Shown here piece by piece: positions 8,893-17,706 of a stretch of 60,292 bases of DNA. The notes beneath the pieces were generated by a model, which worked only from the letters and a program-made list of their open reading frames with translations, was not told the DNA's origin and did not search any database. The position numbers were made by a program, and so were the translations under genes. Origin of the DNA: Flavobacterium turcicum (lineage in GTDB: Bacteria > Bacteroidota > Bacteroidia > Flavobacteriales > Flavobacteriaceae). Location: NCBI RefSeq assembly GCF_011365745.1, contig NZ_JAAOBY010000010.1:1-60292 (forward strand), written 5' to 3'. Position 1 is the stretch's first letter, and each line of letters begins with the position of its first letter.

Positions 8893-10104
8893 TTATTTCA
8901 ATCGAGGTAAACTAAATGTGAATAGCGAACCTTTTCCAATTTCTGATGAAACTTCAATACTGCCTTTATATGCTTCTACTAAGCGTTTTACAGTTGCTAA
9001 ACCTATACCGCTACCTTTTTGGCCAAAACGATCTTGCTCTTCAACTACTTCAAATTCATCAAATATGATATCTTGATGTTCTGGTAAAATGCCTAAACCG
9101 TTATCCTGAACTGAAATGGTATAGCTCGCAGCTTCAGCATGAATAGAAATGGTTATTTGAATATCTTGTTTGTTATTGTACTTAATTGCATTTGAAATCA
9201 AATTGAGTAAAATTTGCTCAAGAATTGTTTTGTTGATGTATAACGCCACAACATTGGTTTGCAATGTTATTGTACAATTATCTTCAAAGGATAACAAGTT
9301 TTTTAACTCTGTCTCTAAAGTGGTCACTAAAACCTCGTCATTACTGATGTCCGAAATGCTTTCAGCTTTGCTAATTACAAGTAAGTTATCAATCATATCT
9401 TTTAGCTTCAAAGCTGAACTTCTTATAAGACCGATAACTTCAATGGCTTCACCATCAATTTTATCTTCATAACTTTCAATAAGTAGTGTCGATAGTCCTG
9501 AAATATTTGATAGTGGTGATTTTAAATCATGAGCTGCACTGTATGCAAAACGCTCCAAATCCTGATTTTTTTTCTCGAGCAAAGCAATATTTTTTTCTAA
9601 CTTTAATTTATTGGCACGCAGCTCCAATAATTTCATCGTTTGTCTTGAAAGTGCTTGCAATGAATTAATCTGGCCTTCACTTAAATTTTTAGGTTCATGA
9701 TCAAGAACACATATCGTACCTATAGGCAAGCCAGTATTATCATCTAAAAGAGAAACACCTGCGTAAAAAAGAATTTGTGATTCTCCTGTTACCAAAGGAT
9801 TATCCTGAAAACGCGTATCTCTGCGAGTATCAGGCACAATAAAAACATTATTTGCACTATTAATTGCATGCCCGCAAAATGAAAAATCTCTTTCGTTATC
9901 ATTGAATTCAGTTCCTACCCGCGATTTAAACCAATGCCTATTGGCATCAATAAAGCCAATTATAGCAATTGGTGTATCACATATTTGCGATGCTATAGCA
10001 GCTAGATTATCATAATCCTCCTCTGGTAAAGTATCCAAAATAGAATATGATTCTAAAACTTGTAGTCTTTTAACTTCTGATTGGTGTCTTTCTGGTGTAA
10101 TCAT
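8893..10104 (-). CDS. GAF-domain sensor histidine kinase
   Basis: This 403-residue protein has no membrane segment, so it is cytoplasmic. A GAF domain (about 25-165) includes FCGHAI and DTRRDTRFQDNPLVTG, a subtype common in bacterial kinases and cyclases. A short coiled coil (165-185) leads to a HisKA domain with the phosphoacceptor in FAYSAAHDLKSPLSN (His192). The HATPase domain shows N box LNLISNAIKYN, G1 VQDNGLGI and G2 GSGIGLATVKRLVE. No response regulator is adjacent, so it is an orphan kinase. The ligand of the GAF domain is unknown. Confidence 0.93.
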   Translation of the reverse strand: MITPERHQSEVKRLQVLESYSILDTLPEEDYDNLAAIASQICDTPIAIIGFIDANRHWFKSRVGTEFNDNERDFSFCGHAINSANNVFIVPDTRRDTRFQDNPLVTGESQILFYAGVSLLDDNTGLPIGTICVLDHEPKNLSEGQINSLQALSRQTMKLLELRANKLKLEKNIALLEKKNQDLERFAYSAAHDLKSPLSNISGLSTLLIESYEDKIDGEAIEVIGLIRSSALKLKDMIDNLLVISKAESISDISNDEVLVTTLETELKNLLSFEDNCTITLQTNVVALYINKTILEQILLNLISNAIKYNNKQDIQITISIHAEAASYTISVQDNGLGILPEHQDIIFDEFEVVEEQDRFGQKGSGIGLATVKRLVEAYKGSIEVSSEIGKGSLFTFSLPRLK

Positions 10105-10205
10105 TTTATTTTTTAATTTGCATCATCTCCCTTCCCCATTTTCTGAATGTTTGAAAGTAATGTTTTCAATACTTTAACAAACACATTATCAAACAAATAA
10201 GTATG

Positions 10206-10213
10206 CAAAAATA
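10206..10213 (-). promoter_or_regulatory. Candidate -7 element for the histidine kinase gene
   Basis: TATTTTTG on the minus strand matches the Bacteroidota -7 consensus TAnnTTTG and lies about 100 bases before the kinase start. No good -33 TTTG is seen at the right spacing, so support is limited. Confidence 0.35.
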
Positions 10214-10367
10214 CAATTTTATTATGTTTGCATATAAAAAAGAAAAACATTTATAACAATTTTAATACAAAGTCGAAATATTAATCCGACAAAATGCAAA
10301 ATTTACCGTCAAAAAGTTTCTTTTTAGTCTGGAGACGCTATTAGACATTTATTTTAATCAATAAATA

Positions 10368-11852
10368 TTAGTCTAATTTAGGAAGCAAAAATGAGTCCAA
10401 AATACTTTTTTCAAGCATTAATTTTTCAATTTCACTGCTACTTCTTGGGGCTTCTGCAGAGAGATTGATCGGACCTTTAGTGGTTGTTAAAATATCATCT
10501 TCGATGCGAACTGCTATTCCCCACCATTTTTTGTCGCAATCACTCCCAATTGGAATGTAAATACCTGGCTCAACCGTTACGATCATATTGGGTTTGAAGG
10601 CTTGGTAAGTTCCAGGATCATGTACATCTAAACCAATGTGATGACTTGTACCGTGTGGAAAAAATCGTCGGGCATCCATTGCTGATTTAGCAATTCCTAA
10701 TCGAACTAAACCTTCTGTAATCACATTTCTTGCAGCGGCATCTGGAGCATTGAATGAATTTCCTAATTGTACTGCAGCAATACCAGCTTCTTGGGCTTGA
10801 AAAACCAAATCATATATTAATTGTTGCTCTATAGAAAATTTTCCATTTGCAGGAATTGTTCTTGTCACATCGGCAGTGTAGCCGTGATATTCTGCTCCTA
10901 AATCCATTAGAACCAAATTATTTTCGACTTTTAGCTTTGTATTTTCAATATAATGCAGAACACAACCGTTGTTTCCCGCACCTACAATTGAGGGATATCC
11001 TTCATATTCGCTTCCGTATTTCTTATACACATATTCGTGAACACCTTGTACTTCCATTTCAGACATGCCAGGATGCATCGCTTTCATGATTTCACGTTGT
11101 CCCATCGCAGAAATTCGAACGGCTTTTGTAATTAATTTGATTTCCTCATCCGTTTTTATCTCTCGCATTGCTGCCATAAAATTCAACATCGATTTCGTAT
11201 CAAGCTTAGTCTTTCTTACTGGTGTTGAAGTTGTCGGATTAACGGTTTTTAATGCTGCTGGATCATTTTGAGCGTTACTTTCTTTATCAAAATCGATTTG
11301 AGTTTTAAAAGTTGAAATTAACTGGTACAAATTTGCTACTTCATTGTTTTCATCGCGAACATCGTTTTGAAACTCTTTATACAAAACAGTATCAAACTTA
11401 CTGAAAGTGATTTCGGCTTTTAAAAAATCACTACCATTTTTGACTACTGCAAATCCGAGTTCTTTTTTTGCTCCCTTTATCCCTAAACGGATGCCAGTCC
11501 ATTGCTCGCGTCTTGCATTTTTTTCTTGTACGTACAAAATTTCGTTAGCTGAAGTTCCGTCAGAAAGGATTTGTTTCTCAGAAAAAACAACAAGAACCGC
11601 ATTGGGTTCGTTGTAACCCGTTAGGTAATAAAAATCAGGATCTTGGTGAAAAATAAAATCGACATCGTTCGCTCTATTGCGTAAAGGATTACTGAAGAAA
11701 ACTGCAACCGAATTTTTTGGCATTTTTAAACGAAATGCGTCACGTTTCTCTTTGTGAAATTGTGGACTTAAATAGTCTGTTGCCTTGTTACTTTGAGCAA
11801 AAAGACTCGATACGCTGAAAATTACTGCAATTATAGAAAGTTTAAAAGTCAT
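10368..11852 (-). CDS. Exported Xaa-Pro aminopeptidase (aminopeptidase P, M24B)
   Basis: This 494-residue protein has a signal peptide (MTFKLSIIAVIFSVSSLFAQ), an N-terminal creatinase-like domain (about 35-170) and a C-terminal pita-bread catalytic domain. The dinuclear-metal ligands are visible: Asp in MDLGAEYHGYTADVTRTIP (two Asp), His in PHGTSHHIGLDVHDPG, Glu in VTVEPGIYIP and Glu in AVRIEDDIL. It removes the first residue from peptides that start Xaa-Pro. The Thr/Pro-rich insert around 200-215 (NPTTSTPVRKTK) looks like a flexible linker. Family and export are clear. Confidence 0.94.
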   Translation of the reverse strand: MTFKLSIIAVIFSVSSLFAQSNKATDYLSPQFHKEKRDAFRLKMPKNSVAVFFSNPLRNRANDVDFIFHQDPDFYYLTGYNEPNAVLVVFSEKQILSDGTSANEILYVQEKNARREQWTGIRLGIKGAKKELGFAVVKNGSDFLKAEITFSKFDTVLYKEFQNDVRDENNEVANLYQLISTFKTQIDFDKESNAQNDPAALKTVNPTTSTPVRKTKLDTKSMLNFMAAMREIKTDEEIKLITKAVRISAMGQREIMKAMHPGMSEMEVQGVHEYVYKKYGSEYEGYPSIVGAGNNGCVLHYIENTKLKVENNLVLMDLGAEYHGYTADVTRTIPANGKFSIEQQLIYDLVFQAQEAGIAAVQLGNSFNAPDAAARNVITEGLVRLGIAKSAMDARRFFPHGTSHHIGLDVHDPGTYQAFKPNMIVTVEPGIYIPIGSDCDKKWWGIAVRIEDDILTTTKGPINLSAEAPRSSSEIEKLMLEKSILDSFLLPKLD

Positions 11853-11964
11853 CTCTATGGTTTGATAAAAGTTATTTGGTAGTTGAGCGTTAATTAAAGT
11901 TTAAACATAAGATAAAATTCTGAAATTCATAGTTGAAAGTTCTTTATTATTTTTTTGCATAAAA

Positions 11965-12003
11965 AAAGAGCATCAAAAGATTTTCACCTTTTAAATGCTC
12001 TTT
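11965..12003 (-). terminator. Intergenic terminator hairpin
   Basis: On the minus strand AAAGAGCAT pairs with ATGCTCTTT around an internal AAAAGG/CTTTT-like extension, followed by a T-rich run. It lies in the 420-base gap between aminopeptidase P (start 11852) and DUF1697 (end 12273). It could end the DUF1697 transcript about 270 bases after its stop, or a short noncoding transcript starting near 12125. Confidence 0.6.
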
Positions 12004-12138
12004 ATAAAGTACTTCATTTTCTTAAAATTAACCAAACTAATCTTTATGAAAAATGTTAATGTAAGCACTCCTTTTTTTAAAAATTTTTCATTTTAAAGTA
12101 TAACTAACCTATGTTTTCATTTGCAAAGGACAAACCTA
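12004..12138 (-). ncRNA. Possible small noncoding RNA (weak)
   Basis: On the minus strand TAGGTTTG at 12131-12138 matches the -7 consensus TAnnTTTG, and the hairpin at 11965-12003 would end a transcript of roughly 120-160 bases. The interval has only 3-7-codon reading frames. No -33 element is visible and no known RNA family was recognised, so this is a hypothesis. The remaining parts of the 11853-12272 gap are A/T-rich without other visible features. Confidence 0.22.
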
Positions 12139-12272
12139 AGATGTAGTTTTAAAAAAAGGTTGCGTGGAAAAAGTTTATTTTTCAAAAAAAATAATAAAAC
12201 CTCCAATAATACATTTATTTACATTTGATGTTTACTTACAAAGTGATTTCCAACCAACTTAAAAGCAGGATA

Positions 12273-12821
12273 TTACAATCGTTCTGTGTGTAACTGTAAT
12301 AATTGAGTAACTGTATTCCAATTTCGAATTGTAGCTGTTACATTTAATTTTTTTTCGATGTATTTTTGATCAAAACGTGTTTTACCAGCACCAACAGCAT
12401 ATTTAATAAAAATTTTATTGCCGTCAATTCGGGCTTCATCTGGTTTAAATTGACTAACTTTTAAATCATTGATACTTGTATCTTTTAGCGTTGTAGAAAT
12501 AAAGGCTACGTATAACTTTTTTGTATCAACTTCTTTCTCTTTCAAAAAGGGATTGTTGTTTAGGCACGCATCTAAATCAGATTTTGCAATGACAACAACA
12601 GGTACTTCATGACCAAAATTTTTAAACAATTCTTGCTTTATTTTGAATCCCACAGCCGCAGCATTGGTCTCAACTGTATCTACAAAAACATTACCCGACT
12701 GAATATAGGTTTGTACATTTTGAAAACCTGCTGTTTCGAGCACTGTTTTTAAAGCCTCCATCTTAATCATATTGTGGCCCGATACGTTGATACCGCGCAA
12801 CAATGCCAAATGAGTTATCAT
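12273..12821 (-). CDS. DUF1697 domain protein
   Basis: This 182-residue protein matches the DUF1697 family from its first residues: a LLRGINVSGHN motif at 7-17, then LETAGFQNVQTYIQSGNVF at about 28-46. The C-terminal TIRNWNTVTQLLQL is also typical. The family is widespread as a single-domain cytoplasmic protein without a known reaction. It stands alone between the possible small RNA and a GyrI-like gene on the same strand (99 bases upstream). No function is assigned. Confidence 0.88.
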   Translation of the reverse strand: MITHLALLRGINVSGHNMIKMEALKTVLETAGFQNVQTYIQSGNVFVDTVETNAAAVGFKIKQELFKNFGHEVPVVVIAKSDLDACLNNNPFLKEKEVDTKKLYVAFISTTLKDTSINDLKVSQFKPDEARIDGNKIFIKYAVGAGKTRFDQKYIEKKLNVTATIRNWNTVTQLLQLHTERL

Positions 12822-12920
12822 GTTGTATTTTTTTTGGCAAATGTAAGCGCTATTTTAAAAGTAGGCGCTATGAATTTGATTTCGACTGCAAAAATTGTTC
12901 TTTGAAATAATCGAAACGCA

Positions 12921-13400
12921 CTATTTCAATTCAATGGGAATATAAACTTCTTCTTCAGAATCAGGATTGCCACGTTGGTACATTTCTCCTAAAAGTTCAA
13001 AATGCGGACGATGAGCTAATTGATAATCTGAGTTGGGCAGCCAATCTGTAAAAATTGACTCGAAAAAAGCAGGCGCATCGGTTCCGTCTCCTTTGTAAAT
13101 AAACATAGCACATAAACCTGACGGAATTGTAATGATTTCCATTCCTTCAGGTAGCGATGAATAATCAGTAACTTCTGCTACCGCCCATTTCTGAAAAGAA
13201 GTATTAGGATTAAAATTACTCCAAAAATTGGCATCAGTCATTTGAACCGATAAAAAGTGTTGCCCCAACCTATTTTCTATTTCATTTCTGCGTGGCATAA
13301 AACGCTGCCAAACTTCATGCGCTTTGTAATGTGCAAAGGACATATCTTGGCGCATTCCAATGCATCTTTTTTCTGGTATAGTTATAATTATTGAAGTCAT
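12921..13400 (-). CDS. GyrI-like (SOUL/effector-binding fold) domain protein
   Basis: This 159-residue protein looks like a stand-alone GyrI-like small-molecule-binding domain, the fold used as an effector domain by AraC/MerR regulators such as Rob and BmrR. Support comes from the pattern EKRCIGMRQDMSFAH at 10-24, the VWQRFMPRR helix and WAVAEVTDYSSLPEGMEIIT followed by a glycine-rich strand. No DNA-binding domain is attached. Such proteins can bind or hydrolyse cationic or electrophilic compounds, but the ligand here is unknown. Confidence 0.78.
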   Translation of the reverse strand: MTSIIITIPEKRCIGMRQDMSFAHYKAHEVWQRFMPRRNEIENRLGQHFLSVQMTDANFWSNFNPNTSFQKWAVAEVTDYSSLPEGMEIITIPSGLCAMFIYKGDGTDAPAFFESIFTDWLPNSDYQLAHRPHFELLGEMYQRGNPDSEEEVYIPIELK

Positions 13401-13486
13401 TATAGACGTTATTTAAAATTGAAAATAAAAAATCACAAGTGCAAGTTTACTAATTTGTTCCTACACTGCGAGACCTAAAAATAAAA

Positions 13487-13523
13487 AAGTTCAAAGCAAA
13501 CAATTTTCATTTGCTTTGAACTT
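13487..13523 (-). terminator. Terminator of the ohrR operon
   Basis: A perfect 14-bp stem (AAGTTCAAAGCAAA and its complement) with a 9-base loop is followed on the minus strand by TTTTTTATTTTTA. It lies about 40 bases after the stop of the nitroreductase gene, the last gene of the operon. Confidence 0.85.
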
Positions 13524-13563
13524 AGCTTAAAATCAGTTTCTGTAAAATCTGATTTATTTCAAT

Positions 13564-14199
13564 CTATTTGAACTCCACTACAAATTCCTCAGTTGGGATT
13601 CGTACTTTTTTCATAGGTGCAATCCAATCGTTTGGTGTATCAGCATGACCTACATACATTAAGGAAACACTTTTTAAACCTAATTCGTTTAGTTTTAAAA
13701 TCTCGTCAACTACCTCATTTTTGAAACCTTCAACAGGCGTTGTATCCACTTTTAACTCTGCAGCTTGTGCCAAAGCTAAGCCAAGAGCGATATAAGTTTG
13801 TCTGGCAATGTGAGCAAAATTTTCTTCGGCAGGTTGCGCTAGATAAATTTTCTTAAGCATATCAGTATAACTATTAAAACGACCTTGTGGCAAACCACGT
13901 TCAGCAGTTGTAAAATCATATACTTTATCTATACGCTCAGCAGTATATCTGTCCCAACCCGCAAAAATCAATACATGCGAGCAATCACGCATACACTCTG
14001 GATTTAGAGCGCCTTGCACCAATTTTTCTTTTAACTCTTGATTTTCAACTACCAAAATCTGAAATGGTTGCAAACCAGATGAAGTTGGAGCCAATCGAGC
14101 CGCCTCGATTATTTTATCAATATTTTCTTTACTTACTTTTTTGGTTGAATCATATGCTTTTACAGCGTGTCTCCAATTCAAATCTTCAATTAATGCCAT
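13564..14199 (-). CDS. Nitroreductase-family NAD(P)H-dependent oxidoreductase
   Basis: The 211-residue protein is counted from MALIEDLNWRHAVKAYD; an earlier in-frame start would run into the upstream ohr gene and adds nothing family-like. It is an NfsB-like FMN-dependent flavoprotein. Visible features are the FMN-binding RHAVKAYD start, AARLAPTSSGLQPFQILVV at about 33-51, and the C-terminal YVGHADTPNDW. Such enzymes reduce nitroaromatics, quinones or enals using NAD(P)H. The gene is third in the ohrR-ohr operon, 22 bases after ohr, which suggests a role with organic hydroperoxide or aldehyde by-products (inference). Confidence 0.92.
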   Translation of the reverse strand: MALIEDLNWRHAVKAYDSTKKVSKENIDKIIEAARLAPTSSGLQPFQILVVENQELKEKLVQGALNPECMRDCSHVLIFAGWDRYTAERIDKVYDFTTAERGLPQGRFNSYTDMLKKIYLAQPAEENFAHIARQTYIALGLALAQAAELKVDTTPVEGFKNEVVDEILKLNELGLKSVSLMYVGHADTPNDWIAPMKKVRIPTEEFVVEFK

Positions 14200-14221
14200 T
14201 GTATTTGTTTTAATTATGAAT

Positions 14222-14644
14222 TTAGTTGTTTGAAACTGAAAGCGCAACTTCAATATTTCCTCTAGTTGCGTTAGAGTACGGACATACTTGGTGTGCTTTT
14301 TCAATTAAATCTTGTGCTACTTCGATCGTAACTCCAGGAATATTGGCATGCAAAGCGGCCTCAAGAGTAAAACCTCCGGTAGCGTTTGGTCCGATACCAA
14401 TGTTTGCGGTTACCGTAGTCTCTCCAGTTGTAATTTTTTCTTTTTTGATAACTAAGTTCAGCGCACTATCAAAACATGCGGCGTATCCTGCTGCGAATAA
14501 CATTTCTGGATTGGCGTGATCATCATTTGCTCCGCCTAATGCTTTTGGATGCTGAACTGTTAGTTCTAAAAAGCCATTCTCGCTTTTCACTTGACCGTTT
14601 CTGCCGCCTTGTGCAGTTGCTTTTGTACTGTATAATGCTTTCAT
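14222..14644 (-). CDS. ohr: Organic hydroperoxide resistance protein Ohr
   Basis: This 140-residue Ohr/OsmC-fold peroxidase reduces organic hydroperoxides with a reactive disulfide pair. Cys57 (GYAACFDSAL) and Cys121 (HQVCPYSNATRGN) are both present, in the spacing and wording of the Ohr subgroup rather than OsmC. The opening MKALYSTKATAQGGRNGQV is also typical. The gene follows ohrR after 13 bases and precedes a nitroreductase gene. It is expected to be induced when OhrR is oxidised. Start and length fit the family. Confidence 0.96.
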   Translation of the reverse strand: MKALYSTKATAQGGRNGQVKSENGFLELTVQHPKALGGANDDHANPEMLFAAGYAACFDSALNLVIKKEKITTGETTVTANIGIGPNATGGFTLEAALHANIPGVTIEVAQDLIEKAHQVCPYSNATRGNIEVALSVSNN

Positions 14645-14657
14645 ATTGCTAAATGTA

Positions 14658-15083
14658 TTATTTATTTTTATTTGAAATTTTTGTGATAATTCGTTTTAAT
14701 TCTTCAAGATCTTCTATTTCTAGATTCATCGCGTTCATAAGTTGTTGAGGAATATTAGCCGCTTGAGTTTGTAACTCTTTTCCCTTTGTGGTTAAAGTGA
14801 TGTTTACAATGCGTTCATCAGTTGTGCTGCGCGTTCTGCTCACCAATGATTTAGTCTCCAATCGTTTTAACAAAGGCGTTAGCGTTCCACTGTCTAAATG
14901 CAACTTGCCTCCTAGCTGATTGACGGTTTGCGAATCGTGCTCCCACAACACCATCATGACCAAGTATTGCGGATAGGTCAATTCAATAGCATCTAGCAAA
15001 GGACGGTATTGATTGATGATTTCCTTTGCAAATGCATAAATAGGAAAACAAACTTGCTGACTTAAATTGAGTTGCTCATTCAT
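14658..15083 (-). CDS. ohrR: MarR-family organic peroxide sensor OhrR
   Basis: This 141-residue winged-helix MarR regulator has the reactive cysteine of OhrR near its N terminus (Cys12 in QQVCFPIYAF). The wing/helix region includes LDSGTLTPLLKRLETKSLVSR at 63-83 and the DERIVNITLT strand. OhrR represses ohr in the reduced state and leaves DNA when the cysteine is oxidised by organic hydroperoxides. It is the first gene of its own operon. A palindrome overlapping the promoter (15120-15139) is its likely operator, implying autoregulation. Confidence 0.94.
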   Translation of the reverse strand: MNEQLNLSQQVCFPIYAFAKEIINQYRPLLDAIELTYPQYLVMMVLWEHDSQTVNQLGGKLHLDSGTLTPLLKRLETKSLVSRTRSTTDERIVNITLTTKGKELQTQAANIPQQLMNAMNLEIEDLEELKRIITKISNKNK

Positions 15084-15103
15084 AATTGAATTAATTTATG
15101 GTA

Positions 15104-15135
15104 CAAAGATATGACGTGATTAAATTGTACACAAT
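15104..15135 (-). promoter_or_regulatory. Promoter of the ohrR operon
   Basis: On the minus strand a -33-like ATTG (15132-15135) is separated by 20 bases from TATCTTTG (15104-15111), a match to the Bacteroidota -7 consensus TAnnTTTG. The start site would fall about 15-20 bases before the ohrR ATG. Confidence 0.7.
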
Positions 15136-15139
15136 TTAA
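15120..15139. promoter_or_regulatory. Probable OhrR operator palindrome
   Basis: TTAAATTGT-AC-ACAATTTAA is a perfect inverted repeat with 9-base arms and a 2-base centre. It covers the -33 region of the ohrR promoter. Its AATTGT/ACAATT half sites resemble known OhrR operators. Binding here would block RNA polymerase from ohrR, ohr and the nitroreductase gene. Confidence 0.75.
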
Positions 15140-15218
15140 TTTTATAAAATTAATATAGTTTTAACAATGAGGTATTTTAGCAACCGAAGTCCTTTATTGC
15201 TATTCACAACAATTTCGC

Positions 15219-15362
15219 AGCCTTGATAGCAATGAAAAGCCTTTGCAGACAAAAAACCATTTTTTTCTCGTTTTGACAGAGCGACCAAAGGAAGCTCCTG
15301 ACAAAGGCAAGAAAAAAGGTTTTGTGGCAAAAAGCTTGAAATGAATAGCAAGAATAGCTGCC
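15219..15362. repeat. Dispersed hairpin repeat, copy 1 (diverged, long core)
   Basis: The left edge AGCCTTGATAGCAATG and the right part GAATAGCAAGAATAGCTGCC match the edges of copies at 31638-31731 and 37319-37414, with a longer, different centre. It occupies the gap between the ohrR promoter and recG. A minus-strand reading frame across it (15142-15402) is hydrophobic and Cys-rich with no family likeness, and I treat it as spurious. No other gene is visible in 15140-15504. Confidence 0.6.
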
Positions 15363-15504
15363 ACAACAAAAGAGAAAGATTTGTTTTTAAAGTAAAGAGC
15401 ATTTTCTATTTTAGGAACAAAAAACTATCTTCGTGCGGTAGAAATAGGTCGCAATTGCGAATAAAAACAGATACGTAGCGAAACCTTAATTCCAACAGCA
15501 AAAG

Positions 15505-17616
15505 ATGTCATTGAATCAAATTTTACTTACTCCGATTGAATATTTAAAAGGCGTGGGACCTAGTCGCGGTGCTCTGTTGCGCAAGGAATTGGGGATTCAT
15601 ACCTACGCTGATTTGGTGAATTTTTACCCGAACAGATATATTGACCGAACCCGTTATTACAAAATTAACGAGCTGCAAAATAATGTTGCTGAGGTACAAC
15701 TCATTGGTAAAATTATTCATGTAAAAACGGTGGAGTTTGGCAAAGGCAGAAAACGTCTCGTTGCTACTTTTGTGGACCAAACGGGGCAGATGGAATTGGT
15801 GTGGTTTCAGGGACACAAGTGGGTTCGTGAATCGCTAAAATTGAATGAAATGTGTGTTATTTTTGGTAAATGTACCTCGTTCAACGGGGCGTACAACATG
15901 GCACATCCTGAAATTGAACTGTTAAGTGAGCATGAAAAAAGCTTGCGCTCAGCTATGCAACCGGTTTATCCTTCGACAGAGACTTTGACTAACAGAGGAA
16001 TTTCGAACCGCACAATCAATAAAATGATGCTGCAGTTGTTTACGGAAACACACAGTTTGTATGTTGAAACGCTGCCAACGTATTTGCTACAAGAATTGCT
16101 GCTCATTTCTAAAAAAGATGCGTTACTGCACATACATTTCCCAAAAAATCCAGATGCTTTAGCAAAAGCTCAATTCCGACTGAAATTTGAAGAATTGTTT
16201 TTTATACAGTTGCAATTGATCACCAAAAATTTAATTCAAAAACACAAAATAAAAGGCCATCCTTTTCGAATTGTGGGTGATAATTTTAATAGTTTTTACA
16301 AAGAACACTTGCCTTTTGATTTGACGAATGCTCAAAAAAGGGTGATTAAAGAAATTAGAACCGACATGGGCAGCAATGCACAAATGAACCGTTTGTTGCA
16401 AGGTGATGTGGGTTCGGGGAAAACAATTGTGGCTTTTTTGACTATGTTATTGGCTTTGGACAATGGTTTTCAAGCTTGTTTAATGGCTCCTACAGAAATT
16501 TTGGCCAATCAGCATTTTGTAGGTTTAGCCGAATTGGCAGAAAAACTGCATCTCAATATAAAAATACTAACTGGATCAAGTAAAATAGCTGCCCGCAGAC
16601 AAATTCATGAAGAGTTAGAAAATGGAAGTCTGCAAATTTTGATTGGTACGCATGCTTTGCTAGAAGATAAGGTTAAGTTTAAAAATTTAGGACTCGCCGT
16701 AATCGATGAGCAACATCGATTTGGGGTGGAGCAACGCTCGAAATTATGGAAAAAAAATAGTATTCCGCCACACGTGCTCGTAATGACGGCTACTCCTATC
16801 CCTCGTACTTTGGCCATGAGTTTATATGGCGATTTGGACATTTCAGTGATCGACGAACTACCACCCGGGCGAAAACCCATACAAACCGTACATCGTTTTG
16901 ACAGCAACCGCTTGAAAGTTTGGAAATTTATTAGAGACGAAATTGCCTTAGGTCGACAAATATATATTGTCTATCCACTGATTCAAGAATCGGAATCGAT
17001 GGATTACAAAGATTTGATGGATGGCTACGAAAGTATTTCTCGTGATTTTCCGTTGCCACAATACGCCATTTCAATTGTTCATGGTAAAATGAAAGCTGCC
17101 GACAAAGAAGCCGAAATGAAACGCTTTGTTGATGGTAAAACCAATATCATGGTGGCTACTACTGTTATTGAAGTTGGTGTAAATGTTCCCAATGCTTCGG
17201 TTATGATTATTGAAAGTGCGGAACGTTTTGGATTGTCACAGCTGCACCAATTGCGTGGTCGTGTTGGTCGTGGTGCCGATCAAAGCTATTGCATTTTGAT
17301 GAGTAGCCACAAACTAAGCGCTGATAGCAAAACTCGCTTAGAAACCATGGTGCGCACAAACGACGGATTTGAAATTGCTGAGGTCGATTTAAAATTACGC
17401 GGCCCTGGTAATTTAATGGGAACACAGCAAAGCGGTGTTTTGAATTTACAAATTGCTGATATTGTTAAAGATCGGGACATCCTTAGTTTGGCGCGGCACC
17501 ATGCTATGAAAATTTTAAAAGCTGATGCTCCTTTAGAAAAACCAGAGCACGCTACTTTGAGTGCAGTCTACTTAGAATTAACTAAAAAGAAAAATATTTG
17601 GAACTACATTAGTTAA
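15505..17616 (+). CDS. recG: ATP-dependent DNA helicase RecG
   Basis: This 703-residue superfamily 2 helicase processes stalled replication forks and Holliday junctions. An N-terminal wedge/OB domain (about 10-250) starts with TPIEYLKGVGPSRGALL. The helicase motifs are Walker A GDVGSGKT near 297, DEQHRFGVEQR (the DExx box of RecG), TATPIPRTLAMSLYGD, and the C-terminal LHQLRGRVGRGADQSYC. The following TRB-like LKLRGPGNLMGTQQSG is also typical of RecG. Length and start match the family, and the gene is intact. Confidence 0.97.
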   Translation: MSLNQILLTPIEYLKGVGPSRGALLRKELGIHTYADLVNFYPNRYIDRTRYYKINELQNNVAEVQLIGKIIHVKTVEFGKGRKRLVATFVDQTGQMELVWFQGHKWVRESLKLNEMCVIFGKCTSFNGAYNMAHPEIELLSEHEKSLRSAMQPVYPSTETLTNRGISNRTINKMMLQLFTETHSLYVETLPTYLLQELLLISKKDALLHIHFPKNPDALAKAQFRLKFEELFFIQLQLITKNLIQKHKIKGHPFRIVGDNFNSFYKEHLPFDLTNAQKRVIKEIRTDMGSNAQMNRLLQGDVGSGKTIVAFLTMLLALDNGFQACLMAPTEILANQHFVGLAELAEKLHLNIKILTGSSKIAARRQIHEELENGSLQILIGTHALLEDKVKFKNLGLAVIDEQHRFGVEQRSKLWKKNSIPPHVLVMTATPIPRTLAMSLYGDLDISVIDELPPGRKPIQTVHRFDSNRLKVWKFIRDEIALGRQIYIVYPLIQESESMDYKDLMDGYESISRDFPLPQYAISIVHGKMKAADKEAEMKRFVDGKTNIMVATTVIEVGVNVPNASVMIIESAERFGLSQLHQLRGRVGRGADQSYCILMSSHKLSADSKTRLETMVRTNDGFEIAEVDLKLRGPGNLMGTQQSGVLNLQIADIVKDRDILSLARHHAMKILKADAPLEKPEHATLSAVYLELTKKKNIWNYIS

Positions 17617-17706
17617 TTGTTTTATACATTTGATAAACCCAGTTACTAAATCCATTTAGTTTTTCTATTTTTTTCGAAAATCAAATTAAACCATTTTAAC
17701 AACTCA

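Noticed and set aside
8893..10104. Histidine kinase as part of a two-component pair
   Set aside because: No response-regulator gene is adjacent on either side, so a paired system is not supported here.
15142..15402. Minus-strand open frame of 86 codons
   Set aside because: It lies over the dispersed hairpin repeat, has no family likeness, and its hydrophobic run arises from T-rich repeat DNA.
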